A program made the translations under genes and the position numbers. This document shows, piece after piece, positions 37,690 to 62,357 of a DNA stretch of 64,000 bases (positions are counted from its first letter, which is position 1; every line of letters begins with the position of its first letter). This stretch comes from Ricinus communis. Taxonomy: Eukaryota > Streptophyta > Magnoliopsida > Malpighiales > Euphorbiaceae. Location: positions 4,099,582 through 4,163,581 of the forward strand of contig NC_063262.1 of assembly GCF_019578655.1 (NCBI RefSeq). The letters are read 5' to 3'. Below the pieces are notes generated by a model. It had not been told where the DNA came from, ran no database searches, and saw only the letters and a list, made by a program, of their open reading frames with translations.

Positions 37690-37980
37690 CACATTTTCAG
37701 ATTCATGAACATCAGTTGTCGGCCCCTACATTGGACAAGTGCAATCGGGAAAAGGAGAAGGCATGGACTGGACTGTCTATGGGCCGACAGAATAAAGATG
37801 GTAACCTTGTCGGCTGGAAATTCGGATGCGAGTTGGGAGATGGGGCCGCCGCAAGACCTGGCGGTCGCATTTGGAGTTCCAAACCATGTCTGCTTTCTCA
37901 GTCTAATCGAGCTTTTCTGATTAATTGTCAATTAGGGTTTAGCTTCTCTAATTATCTATCCTGTTCCATTGGGAAATAGG
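37690..37980. other. GC-richer island with overlapping open frames, function unknown
   Basis: In otherwise AT-rich intergenic DNA this block is clearly GC-richer and open in several frames (plus frames starting 37,705 and 37,716; a minus frame ending 37,689). It contains an ATGGGCCGA site-II-like word and a TTAGGGTTT telo-box. None of the translations resembles a protein I know. It may be a fragment of a gene, a promoter, or a captured transposon segment. Confidence 0.35.
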
Positions 37981-38092
37981 ACAGATTAAGGATTGTCATC
38001 TACCGATTATTATTATTATATATTTAATTTGATAAAATTTTAACTTTTAATATTTTTTTATCAGTATAAAATAACTTTAACCAGGCTATGCG

Positions 38093-38139
38093 CTGGTAAA
38101 AAATGCTGGTTATAGCCTGGTAAAAAATGCTGGTTATAG
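38093..38139. repeat. Tandem duplication, period 24, two copies
   Basis: CTGGTAAAAAATGC followed by TGGTTATAG occurs twice in a row with a one-base spacer. It sits near the left part of the dispersed repeat described next. Confidence 0.8.
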
Positions 38140-38199
38140 TAAAAATTTGGGATAAGTATTTATGTGATTTCGTATGTATTTTTTTAAATAAAGAGAAAT

Positions 38200-38375
38200 A
38201 TATAATTACAAATAATGATAAAAAGATATTTTAAATTTTAAATATATTTAATTATTATTATTTTAAAATATTATAAATACTATAAATTTTATTAAACTTT
38301 ATTTATAAACTCACATTACATTATATGTTTATAATTAAAACAATAGCCGTGCAACACACAGATAAACAATTAGTA
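38200..38375. repeat. Helitron-like dispersed repeat end
   Basis: Similar to 12,860-12,995: TTATTATTATTTTAAAATATTATAAAT..., TTATAAAC..., then GCCGTGCAACACAC and AATTAGTATATTAAT. A third, shorter match (ACCGTGTGATACATAATATA) is near 62,426. The CCGTGC...GCACGG-like hairpin near a CTAG-like end is reminiscent of plant Helitron 3' ends, but the ends are degenerate. Confidence 0.35.
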
Positions 38376-38536
38376 TATTAATATTATTAAATAGTTTATG
38401 CTCCTAAATCATGAATTAAGTATTTATAAATTTATGAGTAAATTTAAAAAATGAGATGAAACGTTAAGAAAGCAAAGGAGATGGATGAGAGCTTATATGA
38501 TTCTTCAGCTATAAGTATGCTTCAATCTATTAAGAG

Positions 38537-39430
38537 ACAATTACAAAAATAATGTTTGAACTTATTAAAATTTAATAATTAAATATTTAAATTTTTAAAA
38601 GTTATAATTTAATGTATGAATCTAGTAAATATTTATGATTGAGTGTATATAGCAGGTAACATATTACAGATTGTCCATATCAACTTATTATAAAATGACG
38701 TGTCAACTTGTTAAAATTTAATAATTAAGTACTTAAATTTTTAAAATTTATAATTTAGTGTGTGACATTAAAAATTATTAACTTGTAGACAAATAAAACT
38801 CTATTACATTTTCATAATGAAAGATAATATTTATATAAAATATGATAATTTTTTATGTACATAATAAAAATTATAAAAATATATAAATTAATACTTTACA
38901 TGCCATAAAGAGATGTATAAGTAAATAACATTACAATAAAATTATCATCCTTAATAATGATCGGTTTTGTTTTAAATGTTTACAGTGATGGGTTGAAGAA
39001 TACAAAGTGTTGCTCAAAGTTGGATAAAGATTTTTTTAAAAGGATCAATGAAATATAATGAGAACAGTATAGTGATGATAGTAGTAAGAACGGTGTATTA
39101 ATCCATTAAAAATATCTATTTTTTAAAGACTTTATTTGACCTTTTATTCTTTTTAATTTACTAAACGGAAAATATGTATTTTAAGATTACAAGCTTGTAA
39201 TTGATATTGACCTAATATATACATTCAATTGTATATATTTACTAAATTCGCACATCAAATTATAATTTTTAAGATTTTAAATATCTAATTGTCAAATTTT
39301 AACAAATTTAAATACTATTTTTATAATTATCTATTTTTTAAATATTAATAATTTTCGGTTTCACATGCTAAATTATAACAATTAAAGTTTAAATACTTAA
39401 TCGTTAAATCTTAACAAGTTTACACACCAT
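38537..39430. repeat. Foldback-type cluster: four copies of an AT-rich repeat, two per orientation
   Basis: 38,537-38,655 and 38,702-38,785 share TTGTTAAAATTTAATAATTAA and TATAATTTAGTGTG-type words. Diverged copies in reverse orientation lie at 39,215-39,332 and 39,345-39,428. The layout suggests a decayed MITE pair or foldback element about 0.9 kb long. Borders are approximate. Confidence 0.45.
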
Positions 39431-39449
39431 TTATATAATTATTCTATCT

Positions 39450-41640
39450 ATTAACTTGTGATGAATCTAGATATAGATTAATAATTTTTAAGATAAATCA
39501 TTAAGATTCTTTCAATTTTAAAATAAAAAAAGTAAATATTAATAATTTCTTTAAATATATGCCTATAAACTTACATATAGGAAAAACAGTTTTGAACATT
39601 ACATTAATTTTACTTGTATAAAAGATCTAATAATTAATTTATAAATTATATTTAAATATATTTTATTATGCACATTCATATCATTATATTATATATTAAA
39701 TATTATTTGATTAAATAAACGTGTGTGATTATGTTTATAATGATAAAGTAGGACAATTTGTTTATATATTTTATTATATTGTTTTTCAAGTGGATTAATG
39801 TATTCGAACTTAATTATTCAAAATCAATATTCTTTTAATGATATGTTAATAGAATCATGTTAAAAATTGCCAACAAAAGTTTAAATTAGAATATATCTCA
39901 AAGGTTCTTTTAGTAAATACATAATTAGGTTTATGTAACTTCTACTCTTTAGTTCATATATAAATAATCAAAGTTCCGAACTATGCTTACTTGAAATACA
40001 CACATTTAATAATCGAATCAACAGTCAAATTTATCGGCTTTATTTAAAGTCCCAATAATTTATTTTCTTCCCCTTTTCTTTTTCCTTAGATTTGTTTCAT
40101 TTGTTATGCCAAAAGAAAAACAACCACCGGTCAGAAAATCTATTAGATACCACGTCAGCATTGAATAAGATTTGTCAATGTCTTTTATTTATTGGATAAG
40201 TATTAGCTTCATTGGAAACACAATTCTCTATAGTCTACTTTGTATACATATTCAACTCATAGAGAATATATCTGTAGAAAAGAAGAAAAGAAAAACTTAA
40301 TTTAATTTCTATACATGTAGCTTTCTAGCCGACACTGATTCGGCCGATACGTTTCCTGGATGCGCTTTAAAGGATTTGACTGGTTGCTTTTGGCAATAGC
40401 TAGCTTTGATAAATGCTACTTGCAATGTTGTTTCCCTTTTCCTTTAAAATAAAATGCAATGGTGTTTCTTTTTCCTTCTACTTCCGGAGGTCTTTTTATT
40501 TTGGTTATAATATTCCATAGACATAAAATTAGAAAGTAGTTTTTATTTAAATACTGATTTCCTATTTTTAATAAATAACACAACTATTTAATTAAAAATA
40601 TTAATTATTAGTATTAGAGATAATAAATAATTTTTGAATCAGCCAATGTGGAGACAAAAATCCAGCTAAATTGATTATTCAAAACATATAAATAAAAACT
40701 AATCAATAATCATTACATTTAACGATTATTTTCACGATAATGTATTATTTTTTTTTTTTTGGTTTTTTTATAAAATATAAAATTATTTGTCTTTATATAT
40801 ATAAAAGTTGGACTCTCTATAGCATCTATAACTTTAAAGAGTAGCTAAAGCCACGATGCGTGACTTTATATTTGTTGTTTTAATATTAAGTTATATATAA
40901 TAAAATAACACATTAATTGTGTTAATTATTAATTTTTAGTTGCAATTCATATAATAACTAATAACATTGAAAAAGTGGAGAATTATTGGATATCTATTAG
41001 GAAAGGGTCCTAAAATAGTGAATTTTATCATATATTATCAACTATATTATATACTAAATCTTATTACATGTATTTAATTTATTATTAGTTATGTTTAATA
41101 CATACACATTGCTTTTAAATAGAAAAAGTATAGTTCAAATTTTTCCACATGAAAAATGTTTAGAATCGACCTAATAATAATAGTACTTATAATACTTTTA
41201 GTATTAATTTATTTGAATATAATTTACATATTAATTAAGAAGTTCCTTCTAACTGAATTTTTATTTAAATCTTAGCATAATAATTTTATCAGTATAATTA
41301 ATTTATGAAATCTTAAAAAAATAAATTTATTATTTATTTTACATTTTAATTCAACAACACTTGTAACCAAAATAATAAAACTGTCCGGCGATTTACTACT
41401 TTTGACCAGCAAAAATAGGTTGGATCCTTTTAAGGGCGTTTGCAATCTTTCTTGGAGTCTTGAACAAACAACTAACTAACGCAGGTTTTTGTCATTTCAC
41501 GGGTTTAACAGCTATTAGAATGAATTTCTTTTCGTTTTATATTCTCTAATACGACGTCGCATGAGGACTAAAAATTTCAAAACGACATTGTTTATTCACT
41601 TAAAATTAGAAATTAAATAAATAAAAAAGCGAATATAGAA
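39450..41640. other. AT-rich intergenic DNA upstream of the CK2 alpha gene
   Basis: Stop-dense and AT-rich, with no recognisable coding frame. The immediate upstream part (41,380-41,640) is less AT-rich and presumably holds the kinase promoter; I see no clear TATA box. Confidence 0.5.
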
Positions 41641-41648
41641 AAGAAAAA

Positions 41649-41738
41649 ATGGAAAAACAAAAAAGAAAAGAAGGAAAGCGATTCCAGTTCCGGCTTAACT
41701 TTAAAAACAAAAAAATAACCCTAAAACTTAAGAATTTG
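41649..41738 (+). CDS. In-frame 30-codon N-terminal extension of the CK2 alpha ORF
   Basis: The ATG at 41,649 (context AAAAAATGG) is in frame with the main start and uninterrupted. It adds a very basic stretch beginning [15 protein letters not shown]. It could give a second isoform with altered targeting or simply be 5' UTR. A telo-box-like AACCCTAAAA lies at about 41,717-41,727. Confidence 0.3.
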
Positions 41739-53297
<11,559 letters not shown>

Positions 53298-56210
53298 TTT
53301 CAAATTTCGGAATGCTGTCAAGATACAGCATCTTACTGTGCTTGTTCGGGCCTTCCTTTGTGTAATCTGACAGACCCTCATAATTATGGTGGTGAGCTTG
53401 CATTCCAGGATACACTTTCTTGTTTCTATTGTTGCAAAGAGAAATTGATTCTTTTTTTTTTTCTTCTAAAAATTGCTCATTTGAAGTTTCCTCTAACTTG
53501 GAGAGTTCTAGTATTGCTGTTGTGATTTTACCATGTTCTTTAATTGAGAAAGAAATATTACTGCAGTTCCTATGTTTTCTTTCCTTTTTAGGTGAAGGTC
53601 TTCAGGGATAAAGATAAACTAAATTAATGTTGCTAAAATTAATTATGTCTGTGATTTTGTATTTTAACAAACTAATGTGCTGTGCCCTTTGTTGTTTGGT
53701 CTCAAGACCATTAATCAAAATACAATTTGATTATTTATTCTCTCAAGGTAAAAGTATTACCGTTGGAAGTTTTATTTTCATAACTAAATACAAGCACTTC
53801 ATAAAAGGCCTGGCGAAAGCCTGTGATCTATAAGATGCATATTGTTAAGCTAACAGTTATGAAAGAGCTAATTATAGTGTTTCTAACTGGGAGTCATTTT
53901 ATTTATTAAAAACAAAAGCAAAAACAAAGAGAAAAACAGCGGTTCGAAACCCTTTTAAGGCTGTTTGAAATACAGTTGATGATATATATCCAAAAGAGAT
54001 TATGAGAGGGAGAGGATTTCATTGATGTCAGTGTGCTGGTATGGTGTATTATGATCTGATTGACGGTGGCACTGGCAGTGGCAGCAGTTATTAGGTCCGA
54101 ACAACAAGGTTTGTTTTGACAGCTATTCTTGATCCGGCAATCTTGCATAAGATTCTTTTGTTACCTTGCTTCTGGGATGCCCTTCTATCTAATCATTTTC
54201 CAGTTTAACTGCTCATCTCCCGCTCGTTTCCTGTTTCTTTTCCTTAGTTATTTATTTATAAATACTTATAATATTCCAAACTGCCTTCTTTATCAAAAAG
54301 AATTTGTGTTATTTCAGAGAAGTGATTTCTCTCTATTCACATGGTGATGAATTTAAGAATTTGTGTTAAAAAATTCTCTAAAAAGTAATAATTTTATGAG
54401 TATTAATTATTATAAAAAATAAAGTATATTAATATACTACTCTCACCATTTAATTACTTTTATTATTTTTTTCACCTTATCATTATAAAAGTTATTCTAT
54501 AATTTTTCATCTACTCTTTCTAATATAAACTTAATCCAACTCTTGGAAGATATTTTTGTAATTTTGCTCTCAATCTTTTAACTACTTTAAATATTTTCTC
54601 TTTCATTAAAATTATTTTAACGTCTAATTCATTTAAATATTCTATTCGTATGAATGATAAATATTCTAGACTATTTTATTACTATGATAATAACTAATTT
54701 TATATATTCTACTTCTATTTCTAAACATTATTAAAGTACCTATAGGTAGAGAAAACTAACTTATGACTAATAAATTACATAAATGTATGTCAATGTCTAA
54801 TTCATATAAATATTTTATTAGTATAAAATGACTTTCACTCAAAGGACGAGCACCAGACGGTCTTATTACTATAACCAATTCATATTAAACTAATTTTTAT
54901 TTATATATTTTACTTACAACTCCAAACATAATTGAAGTACAAACACATGAGAAAATAAAGAAATTATTTTTAGTATTATAAGAATTTATAATTCTTAAAT
55001 AATAAAATTCTTTATTTTATAAAAAAAATTATTATTATCTATTCAAATTAAAACTTTTGTACTTTTTTATATATAAAGAAAGTTTAGTTTCATAGTTTTA
55101 TATAAAAATTTATCTAAATAATTTATTTATAATAATACTACAAATATACAAATTAATTTTAATTTCTATAAATATTTTATTTATATAAAATAATTTCTGC
55201 CCAAAAAATACTCGCTAGACTTAGTTTATATGTAAAAGAAAGATCGGCTAATAATAACAATGAACGTAATAAATTTATTGTTAATATTTTAACTCTGTAT
55301 TTACCATTAGAATTAAATAATAATAATTTTTTATACATACAGTACGTCAGCAAAACCATGCCATGTTAATATATATAAAGTAGACACAAGTCAAAGCCTA
55401 ATAATGGAGAAAGAGAATACATACGAATTCCAATTAGCTTGACCTGATTGCCATTTTAAAATATTTTTATCTAGGTTTATTCACAGCTTAAATGAATATT
55501 TTATATTTTATTATTAAATGATTGATATATATTTTATTATTTAAAAATTAATAAATTTATATTAATTATTTATCAATTTAATATATAAATAGGTATATAC
55601 TAAAATCAGAAAAAAATTTCCTACATCTTATAAAATAACAAACCATAGAAAATTAAACAAAAAGCAAATGGCAGAGGTCACGGATAAGAAATTGAGACCA
55701 TGTCTTCAAATATTATCTTAAAGAAAGAAAAAGAAAAAGAAAAGAAAGAAAAAATCTGCGAGGTCAAAGAAGAGAATGCAAGAAACTCCAAATTCCAAGT
55801 AACGGAAGAATTGGGGAGAGCAATTTGAGGCAATTCTCTTACGTAAATGTATTAATTACCAGCCATACACATGCCTGAAACAAAAGAACGATTCCCTTAA
55901 TAACATTTTGGACTGTTTTGGGGCACACAGGCCGAAGGTATCCTTAAATTCTGCAGCTTATGAAAACACAACAGCCTGACCGAACCACTCCCATTATATT
56001 ATATACATATCAGAAGTTTGCACACGTTATACTGCCTAAACTTAGCCCCATTCTGTTTTCAACATTTAATGCTTTCAGTTTCTCCTTTCCCTTCTATTTT
56101 CTTGCTATAATTTTAGATTTCCTTCCATCTTGTGCATTGCTCCCTTATCCATCTCCTTCCCCATGCCATTTTGTTATTTTAGGGTTTTGTTTCCAACTTA
56201 TGTTATATTG

Positions 56211-56330
56211 ATGGATTCATGGAGCTATGACGACTCCTTTCAATTTGCTGAATCCCTAGTCTTTATTTTCCTCTCATATATGACTATTTTTACCTTCTTA
56301 ATTGTATTATATCAACTGTTTAATTTATAA
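56211..56330 (+). CDS. Possible small membrane peptide (39 residues), unrecognised
   Basis: ATG to TAA encodes a peptide beginning MDSWSYDDSFQFAESLVFIF and ending in a hydrophobic stretch (about residues 15-39), as in a small tail-anchored or single-pass protein. Upstream lies a pyrimidine-rich stretch with an ATATTATATACA box (about 55,997-56,010) and TTTTAGGGTTTTG telo-box bases at 56,178-56,190, which looks like a plant leader. I recognise no family, and short AT-rich frames can arise by chance. Confidence 0.25.
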   Translation: MDSWSYDDSFQFAESLVFIFLSYMTIFTFLIVLYQLFNL

Positions 56331-59300
56331 ATTTAAACGAATGAAATTTTTTACTGTATATTTTGGTTTTGAAGTAAAAAACTTACTCATATTTCAACAT
56401 GCAAAAGAAGTTAGTATATTTTGAGTAGTCATTTAATATACATGGGTGTATGATATTACGTTAAAATTTCTCTATAGTGATACTCTATGTAGGAATAACC
56501 TCTACATAGTATAAAAAATTATGATCCTAATTTAAACTGGTTATAGATAGAAATGAATTTTCTATTGTAATAGGTTATAAATCTTTTATAGTAATATTTG
56601 TGTAAATAATTTTAAAAAATATATGTTATGCTATTTTTATCTTATTGTAGTATTATTTTGTCTTATCAATCTTATTTGTATAACATTACAATATATTAAT
56701 GTATTTTATCTCTGTTTATATTAAATCCAGAGAAAAATTTTAGTAATCAAATCTTCATTAAATTATAATCTCCTCATAGTCCTATATTTTATTTGATTTC
56801 AAGTGTATTACTATAGAGAGGTTTCACTGTATATAAACATATAAAATTGATATTATTTTAATTTTAATTATTTATTAACATAATTAAAATATTAAAATTA
56901 ACTAATTATATATAGTATTTAGTTATTGATTAATTAAATATATTATTATATTTATTAAATTTATTTATTTATTTCTAAAATTTAATGAGCGGTACTTAAT
57001 AATTATAAAATTTATTAATAAAATTTTAATTTTTATAAATAATTAAAAATTATATATAAATTTATTTATTGCTAATTGATTATCTATAAATAAAAAAATT
57101 TATAATAATATAAAAAATAATAAATTATTTAAAATAATATCAACCGACTGTCTATAATTAAAAGAAAAAAAGATTTTGCAATGGTAAAATATAACAATAG
57201 TATTTTAGTAAATTTTATTTTTCTATTATGTAATTTTATATTTAAAACTATATTCTTATAACGTGTTACTAATTAATTTAATACAAAATAATTAACATTC
57301 CAACTATTTTAGAAAATATTAAGAAATTAAAAATCGATTTGAATGATATTAATATTTCTTTATATTAATTTATGAGTATATATTATAGAACATAAATCTA
57401 TATTTGTATTGAGATTAATATTCAAACGAGTTCCAGTAAGAGTTTTGGTGTAGGGACAGGGGCGGGTGGCTTAATTCCGTCCCGCTCTGCCACTAAAAGC
57501 AAGGCGGGTCACGGGTTCCTCTGCAGACGGAGTAAAATCTCCGGCCTCTTTATATTATTATAATACCAATAGTAATAAAATAAAGACTTAACACTGAAAA
57601 ATTAATTCAATTGATAAAAGCGAATGAAAGAAATAGAAAATTTAAAATTTAAAATTTAAATTCCTACTTCTACGTTAAAATAAATTACTAATTATTTTTT
57701 TATAATGGGTGTCAAGAGATAACAATAATAGTCCATAACTTATTGAATATTCATGAAAACATAAGAAATTTAAATAAATAAAACAAAGGGTTACATTAGT
57801 TTTTCCATTTGAATACAATAAGCCTCTTTCTTTTTTAAATGGGATAGATTTTATTTCTTTTTGTACCAAATGGTAAATTCCTCCTTTTAGGTGATCTCAG
57901 AAATGGAGTGCTGCAAATTAACTCATGTACAACATTCGCAGATTAAATTTTAGTATCAACTAAACTAAACTGTGAATCTATAATTGGCTTTTAAGTGAAT
58001 GGGAAGCAGTTGATGGACCCAGCAACAGCAACAGAAACTTATTTAAGCTATCATTTTAAACTGATTTGTGAGAACATTGAATTGGTTTATTATTAAATTA
58101 TTCAGGAACACAGTTGGGGAGATAGGCATTTTCAATATCATCTCAGCCAATAATTGTGCTAAAAGAAAAGAGAGGATCCTAACATTTAGTAGGGAAATGG
58201 ATATAGTTATTCTTCTTATGTCCTTTCAAGACGAATTCTTTCCAAATTGGAGCAATCATTTTATAATGTGAAGCATAGCATATATGAACACGAAAATCCT
58301 CATTGTTAATAGCTGCTTATGTCATTAATTCTCTAATAATTAGCTTGATTCCTTGACCAAATCATCTATTAGTACAGAATATTTTTAGTTTCAAATGCTC
58401 CCAATGATTTTCACTTCATTTATGTGAAGCCTCCCATGTATTTATTGTATATACATATAATTATTTCAGCTAAAACTTTTAAAATGTATCTAAACTTTAT
58501 AAATATTTTAATAATTTACCAAAGCCTTTTAAAAAATGAAAATTTTATTAGACTTCTTTTTAGTATTAGTTTTGAAATTATTACTTATAACTAAATTTAT
58601 AAATAGATGATTAATTTAATAGTATAATTAATAGAGCACTTATTTGAAAAAAAAAAAAAAAAAAAGAAACCCTTTGGAAGACTTTAGATAATTAAGAGAG
58701 AGTGATGGTTGACTCTTACAAGACAAAGATCCATATCTCCACCATGTCCTGGAAAGTGAAAGAACAAGTCTCTACCCAAATTTAGTTGAGGGCCAAGTGT
58801 CCTTATCTTTCCTAGTTGATGGGGCAGTCATAGGAATGAAAACAGCTGGGGTACTCCTCCTTTAATTAAATTCTATTTTAATTTTATGTTTCTTTGTCTT
58901 CATTTCAAATTAGATTTGAGGATATAATGCTCCTATTTCTTTCCAATTAAGATTAAAGTTTCACTGTTATTACCATATCCCTTCCAAACTTTATAACAAA
59001 TATTCATGTATTACTTGAACATGAATTCCATTTACTATTTTTATTTTCTTAGAATATTTTAATATATTATAATCAATTTACAATCTAGTTATTTTTCAAT
59101 TATTTATCTAAAAATGATTAAAAAAACTAAAACTGTAAATTTAAAAACTTGAAAATTATATTAACACAATAAAAATAAAAATATTATAAATTTAATAATA
59201 AATAAAAAAACATAAATATTTCTAATTTTTTGAATTCTAATTTTAATTTAATGTGAATGATACATTTTAAATTTGAATCCGTCTCAAATCTAATAAAATT

Positions 59301-59694
59301 AAAATACCACTTATACCATTCTATGAGGTTTGATGGGTTGGATGATTGTGTATACCTGCTTGGCTGCCCTTCCTAAGTATTTGTGCCATGGGAAGAAAAA
59401 AATAAAATAAAAAGATAAAACCCCACTTTCCCTTGATCTTACCCTCTCTGTGTTCTCATCTTTTAACTTTATATAGCAATTATTAGGTTATCTCAAACAA
59501 AAGTGTGAACAGGAAAATACAATGCACCAACCCACAACCATCAAACTTTGAAGGTTCTGTCTGACTGCTCATTGGGTTTACTATGAATCTATAAATTCGA
59601 ATTTAAATAATTAAGTTCTGAAGAATTTTATTGAAATACCAGTGCTATTTACCTTTTAATTCCAAATTTCTATCGCTTTTAATTAATTAAATTC

Positions 59695-60180
59695 AAAATC
59701 GGAAGATTATTCTCCATCCAGCGGATGCTACTGAGAAATCGGGAGGACTTCTACCTCCGGACTGCTAATCCTGGTAGATAAAAGAATAAATGATTAAAAA
59801 AAATAAAAAGAGGTAATTCGTACTCGTTTGGAGGTTTAGCATGATAACAAAATAGCAAAAGTCCTTGTTTGTTAGGGGGCACTTGAAGACACTAATCCGG
59901 AATAGTAGAATATCCCCGGGAGCAGCTAAGTCGATCTTAGTCTAATCAAAAGGGGTCAGAAATCAATCCCCTTCCCCATGTGAGCCCAACTAATTGTAGT
60001 ACCTAAAATTGGTTCCGAAGAGCCCTTAAACTAGAGGGTGAGTAGGGCAGGGCTATAAAGGGGAAAGAATAGAATTGGAGACAAGATTAGGACATAAGAA
60101 TCCCAACCTCATCTTGCTTATGAGACATTTGGCATATAATCCGATACTTGGGACCGGTATTAAAGGGACCATCCACCTCA
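59695..60180. other. GC-richer island, organelle-like (candidate NUMT/NUPT)
   Basis: Most of this stretch is near 45-50% G+C by rough count, against about 30% around it. Its style (GGGAGGACTTCTACCTCCGG, AGTAGGGCAGGGCTATAAAG) is typical of plant mitochondrial or plastid spacers. No gene from either organelle was recognised, so the origin is a guess. Confidence 0.35.
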
Positions 60181-61131
60181 CTCTTCACTATTTATTTCAT
60201 TTAGCATCTCTTTATTTCCTTCAATTCTTATATTTATAATTATTATGTCTTAGTCCTTTTCAAATGATAGAAAACCACAACTCTAAAGGTGACGTCTAAA
60301 TATCACTTAAAGTAAAACTATCTATCGTGTCTACCACAACCAAACAAATCTTATTTATAACAAAAAATAAATACAAAAGTTGTTGATTTTTGTTAATCTT
60401 TTAAAACAAAAACAAATACCTAATACTATTTAAATTTCATTTCATGTCTTCTCCAAAAATTTGACATTTATAGATTATCATTATCATTATTGTAAAACAG
60501 TAAGCCATAATAATATAAATCAAACAAAACAATGACTTGATTGATTTTTCTTTTTCTTGGGTCTATAGAAATAGTTCTATTATTATAATTATCAACTTAA
60601 TAAATAATTATTAAAAATAGAAAATAATATGAAGTGATTTTATTTTATCTATATTATAAAAACTAGTTGTTTTTGTAATTATAAAAATGAAGAAAAAGAG
60701 AAACAATTCAGATTGCAGCCAAAAAAAGGATGTTTGTATTATCATAATCACTGTATAGCTTCTGTCTAATTATGAAAATGAAATGGGAAGTTCAAATTTC
60801 GTGTTTTATTTTATTAAAATTTCCGTGTGTGTTCTATCTTTTTCTTGGATTTTATTCCTTGTAGATCCAATAGACATGTGGGTCCAATTAGAATTGAGCC
60901 AAACACACAGGGCAAAATTCTAATGCCATGTTGTGTATTTTCACATAGACAAATCTTTTCAGAGTTAAAATGCATGTAGTAATCACAACCCCACTCACTC
61001 AGTTCCCTCCTCCTCCTCGCCAACCCCACCACACCATTATCCATCAATGATGATGCATCATACATACATATATATGTATGTGTAGCAATAAGAGACGATG
61101 CTCATCGTCATCGTATGATAGAAAACATATG

Positions 61132-61158
61132 ATGATGATGATGATGATGATGATGATG
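61132..61158. repeat. (ATG)n trinucleotide microsatellite
   Basis: About nine GAT/ATG units. Just upstream is a short self-complementary stretch (ACATACATATATATGTATGTGT) and a GATGCTCATCGTCATCG inverted motif. Confidence 0.85.
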
Positions 61159-62334
61159 GGACAGGTAAGAAACGTGGCAAAAGAAGCGGATTGAGGAATT
61201 GTTCTTATCCGGAATAGAGACGACTCTCTCCCCCGTCCATCAGCCCCATACTTTTCCGTTTCAGTACTTTTTGTCTTCTTTTTCCTTACCCTTTCTATTT
61301 TCTTCTAATACTATTATTATCCACCTTCCTACTCTTTTATCTCCCAGGGGTATTCTCGTACTCTCCCTACTTTTTGTTCTCGTCCGTCTCCTTCTATTTT
61401 TTCTTTTATCATCTATATACTTTGTTTTTTCTTTTTTTATTCTTCTGAAAAAGATGATTCACTATTTATAAATCACCACGTTAAATTGTCTTTCCTTTTT
61501 TTTTTTTTCTAGAAAAATGCAATGCATACAATTATAAATAAAAAAATGTAATTATTAAAATAAAATCAAAGAAAATTCAGAAATTACATAAAATTTAATA
61601 TTAAGATTATAAAATCAATAAAAACCATATTCGAAAAAATAAACCATACTAAATAGCGAGCAATTTACTCACTAAACACAAATTTAATCCCCAGAGATCG
61701 TATTGTAATTATGGTTATCCAATTATATCTTAAATTATATTGTAAATTAGATTGATTTGTAAAATCTTAAAATAACGAATACTGAATATTTATAGTTCAA
61801 TATATTGTATGCTTGATCAAAAATAAAGATGATTAATTATATATTGTGACAAAAAATAAGATTTTTTAATTATGATCTTACAATTTTTAACAAATAAATA
61901 GTCTTAAGTATTTATATGTTAAAATTTATTTATTTATTCTTTTAAAAATGTTCGAAGCAAAATAATTTTATAAGATTAAATCGTTAATATTTTATAATTT
62001 TAGAAAAATGAATGATATTAGTCTCATAAAGAAATAATTGGTGAATGTCTTTTGGTAATTTATTAATTAGTATATGAATTATATTTATATAAATATAATA
62101 TTTAGTTCAGTGTTCTATTTTCTCAAATATATGCTCTCTTAAGACAAAAAATCATCGTTTAAGGACATAATAAGTCATAATATTCTATTTTTTGATGAGA
62201 GTGATTGCTTAATTGATAAATTATTTACTATTTAAAGTTATAATGAATTATCAAAATTTAAAATCTTATAATATATTATTTTAAAATAAAGAATAAAATT
62301 AAAAAGTTAGTCATTTACTATAAAAATAAACTAA

Positions 62335-62357
62335 TAATAATAATAATAATAATAATG
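62335..62357. repeat. (AAT)n microsatellite
   Basis: About seven AAT/ATA units. Confidence 0.8.

Noticed and set aside
53936..53960. GGTTCGAAAC, a tRNA B-box-like word
   Set aside because: No acceptor-stem pairing, anticodon arm or A box at the right spacing.
61080..61160. Possible microRNA hairpin at the GATGCTCATCGTCATCG and (ATG)n region
   Set aside because: The self-complementarity is short and comes from a trinucleotide repeat; no known plant microRNA sequence was recognised here or elsewhere in the window.
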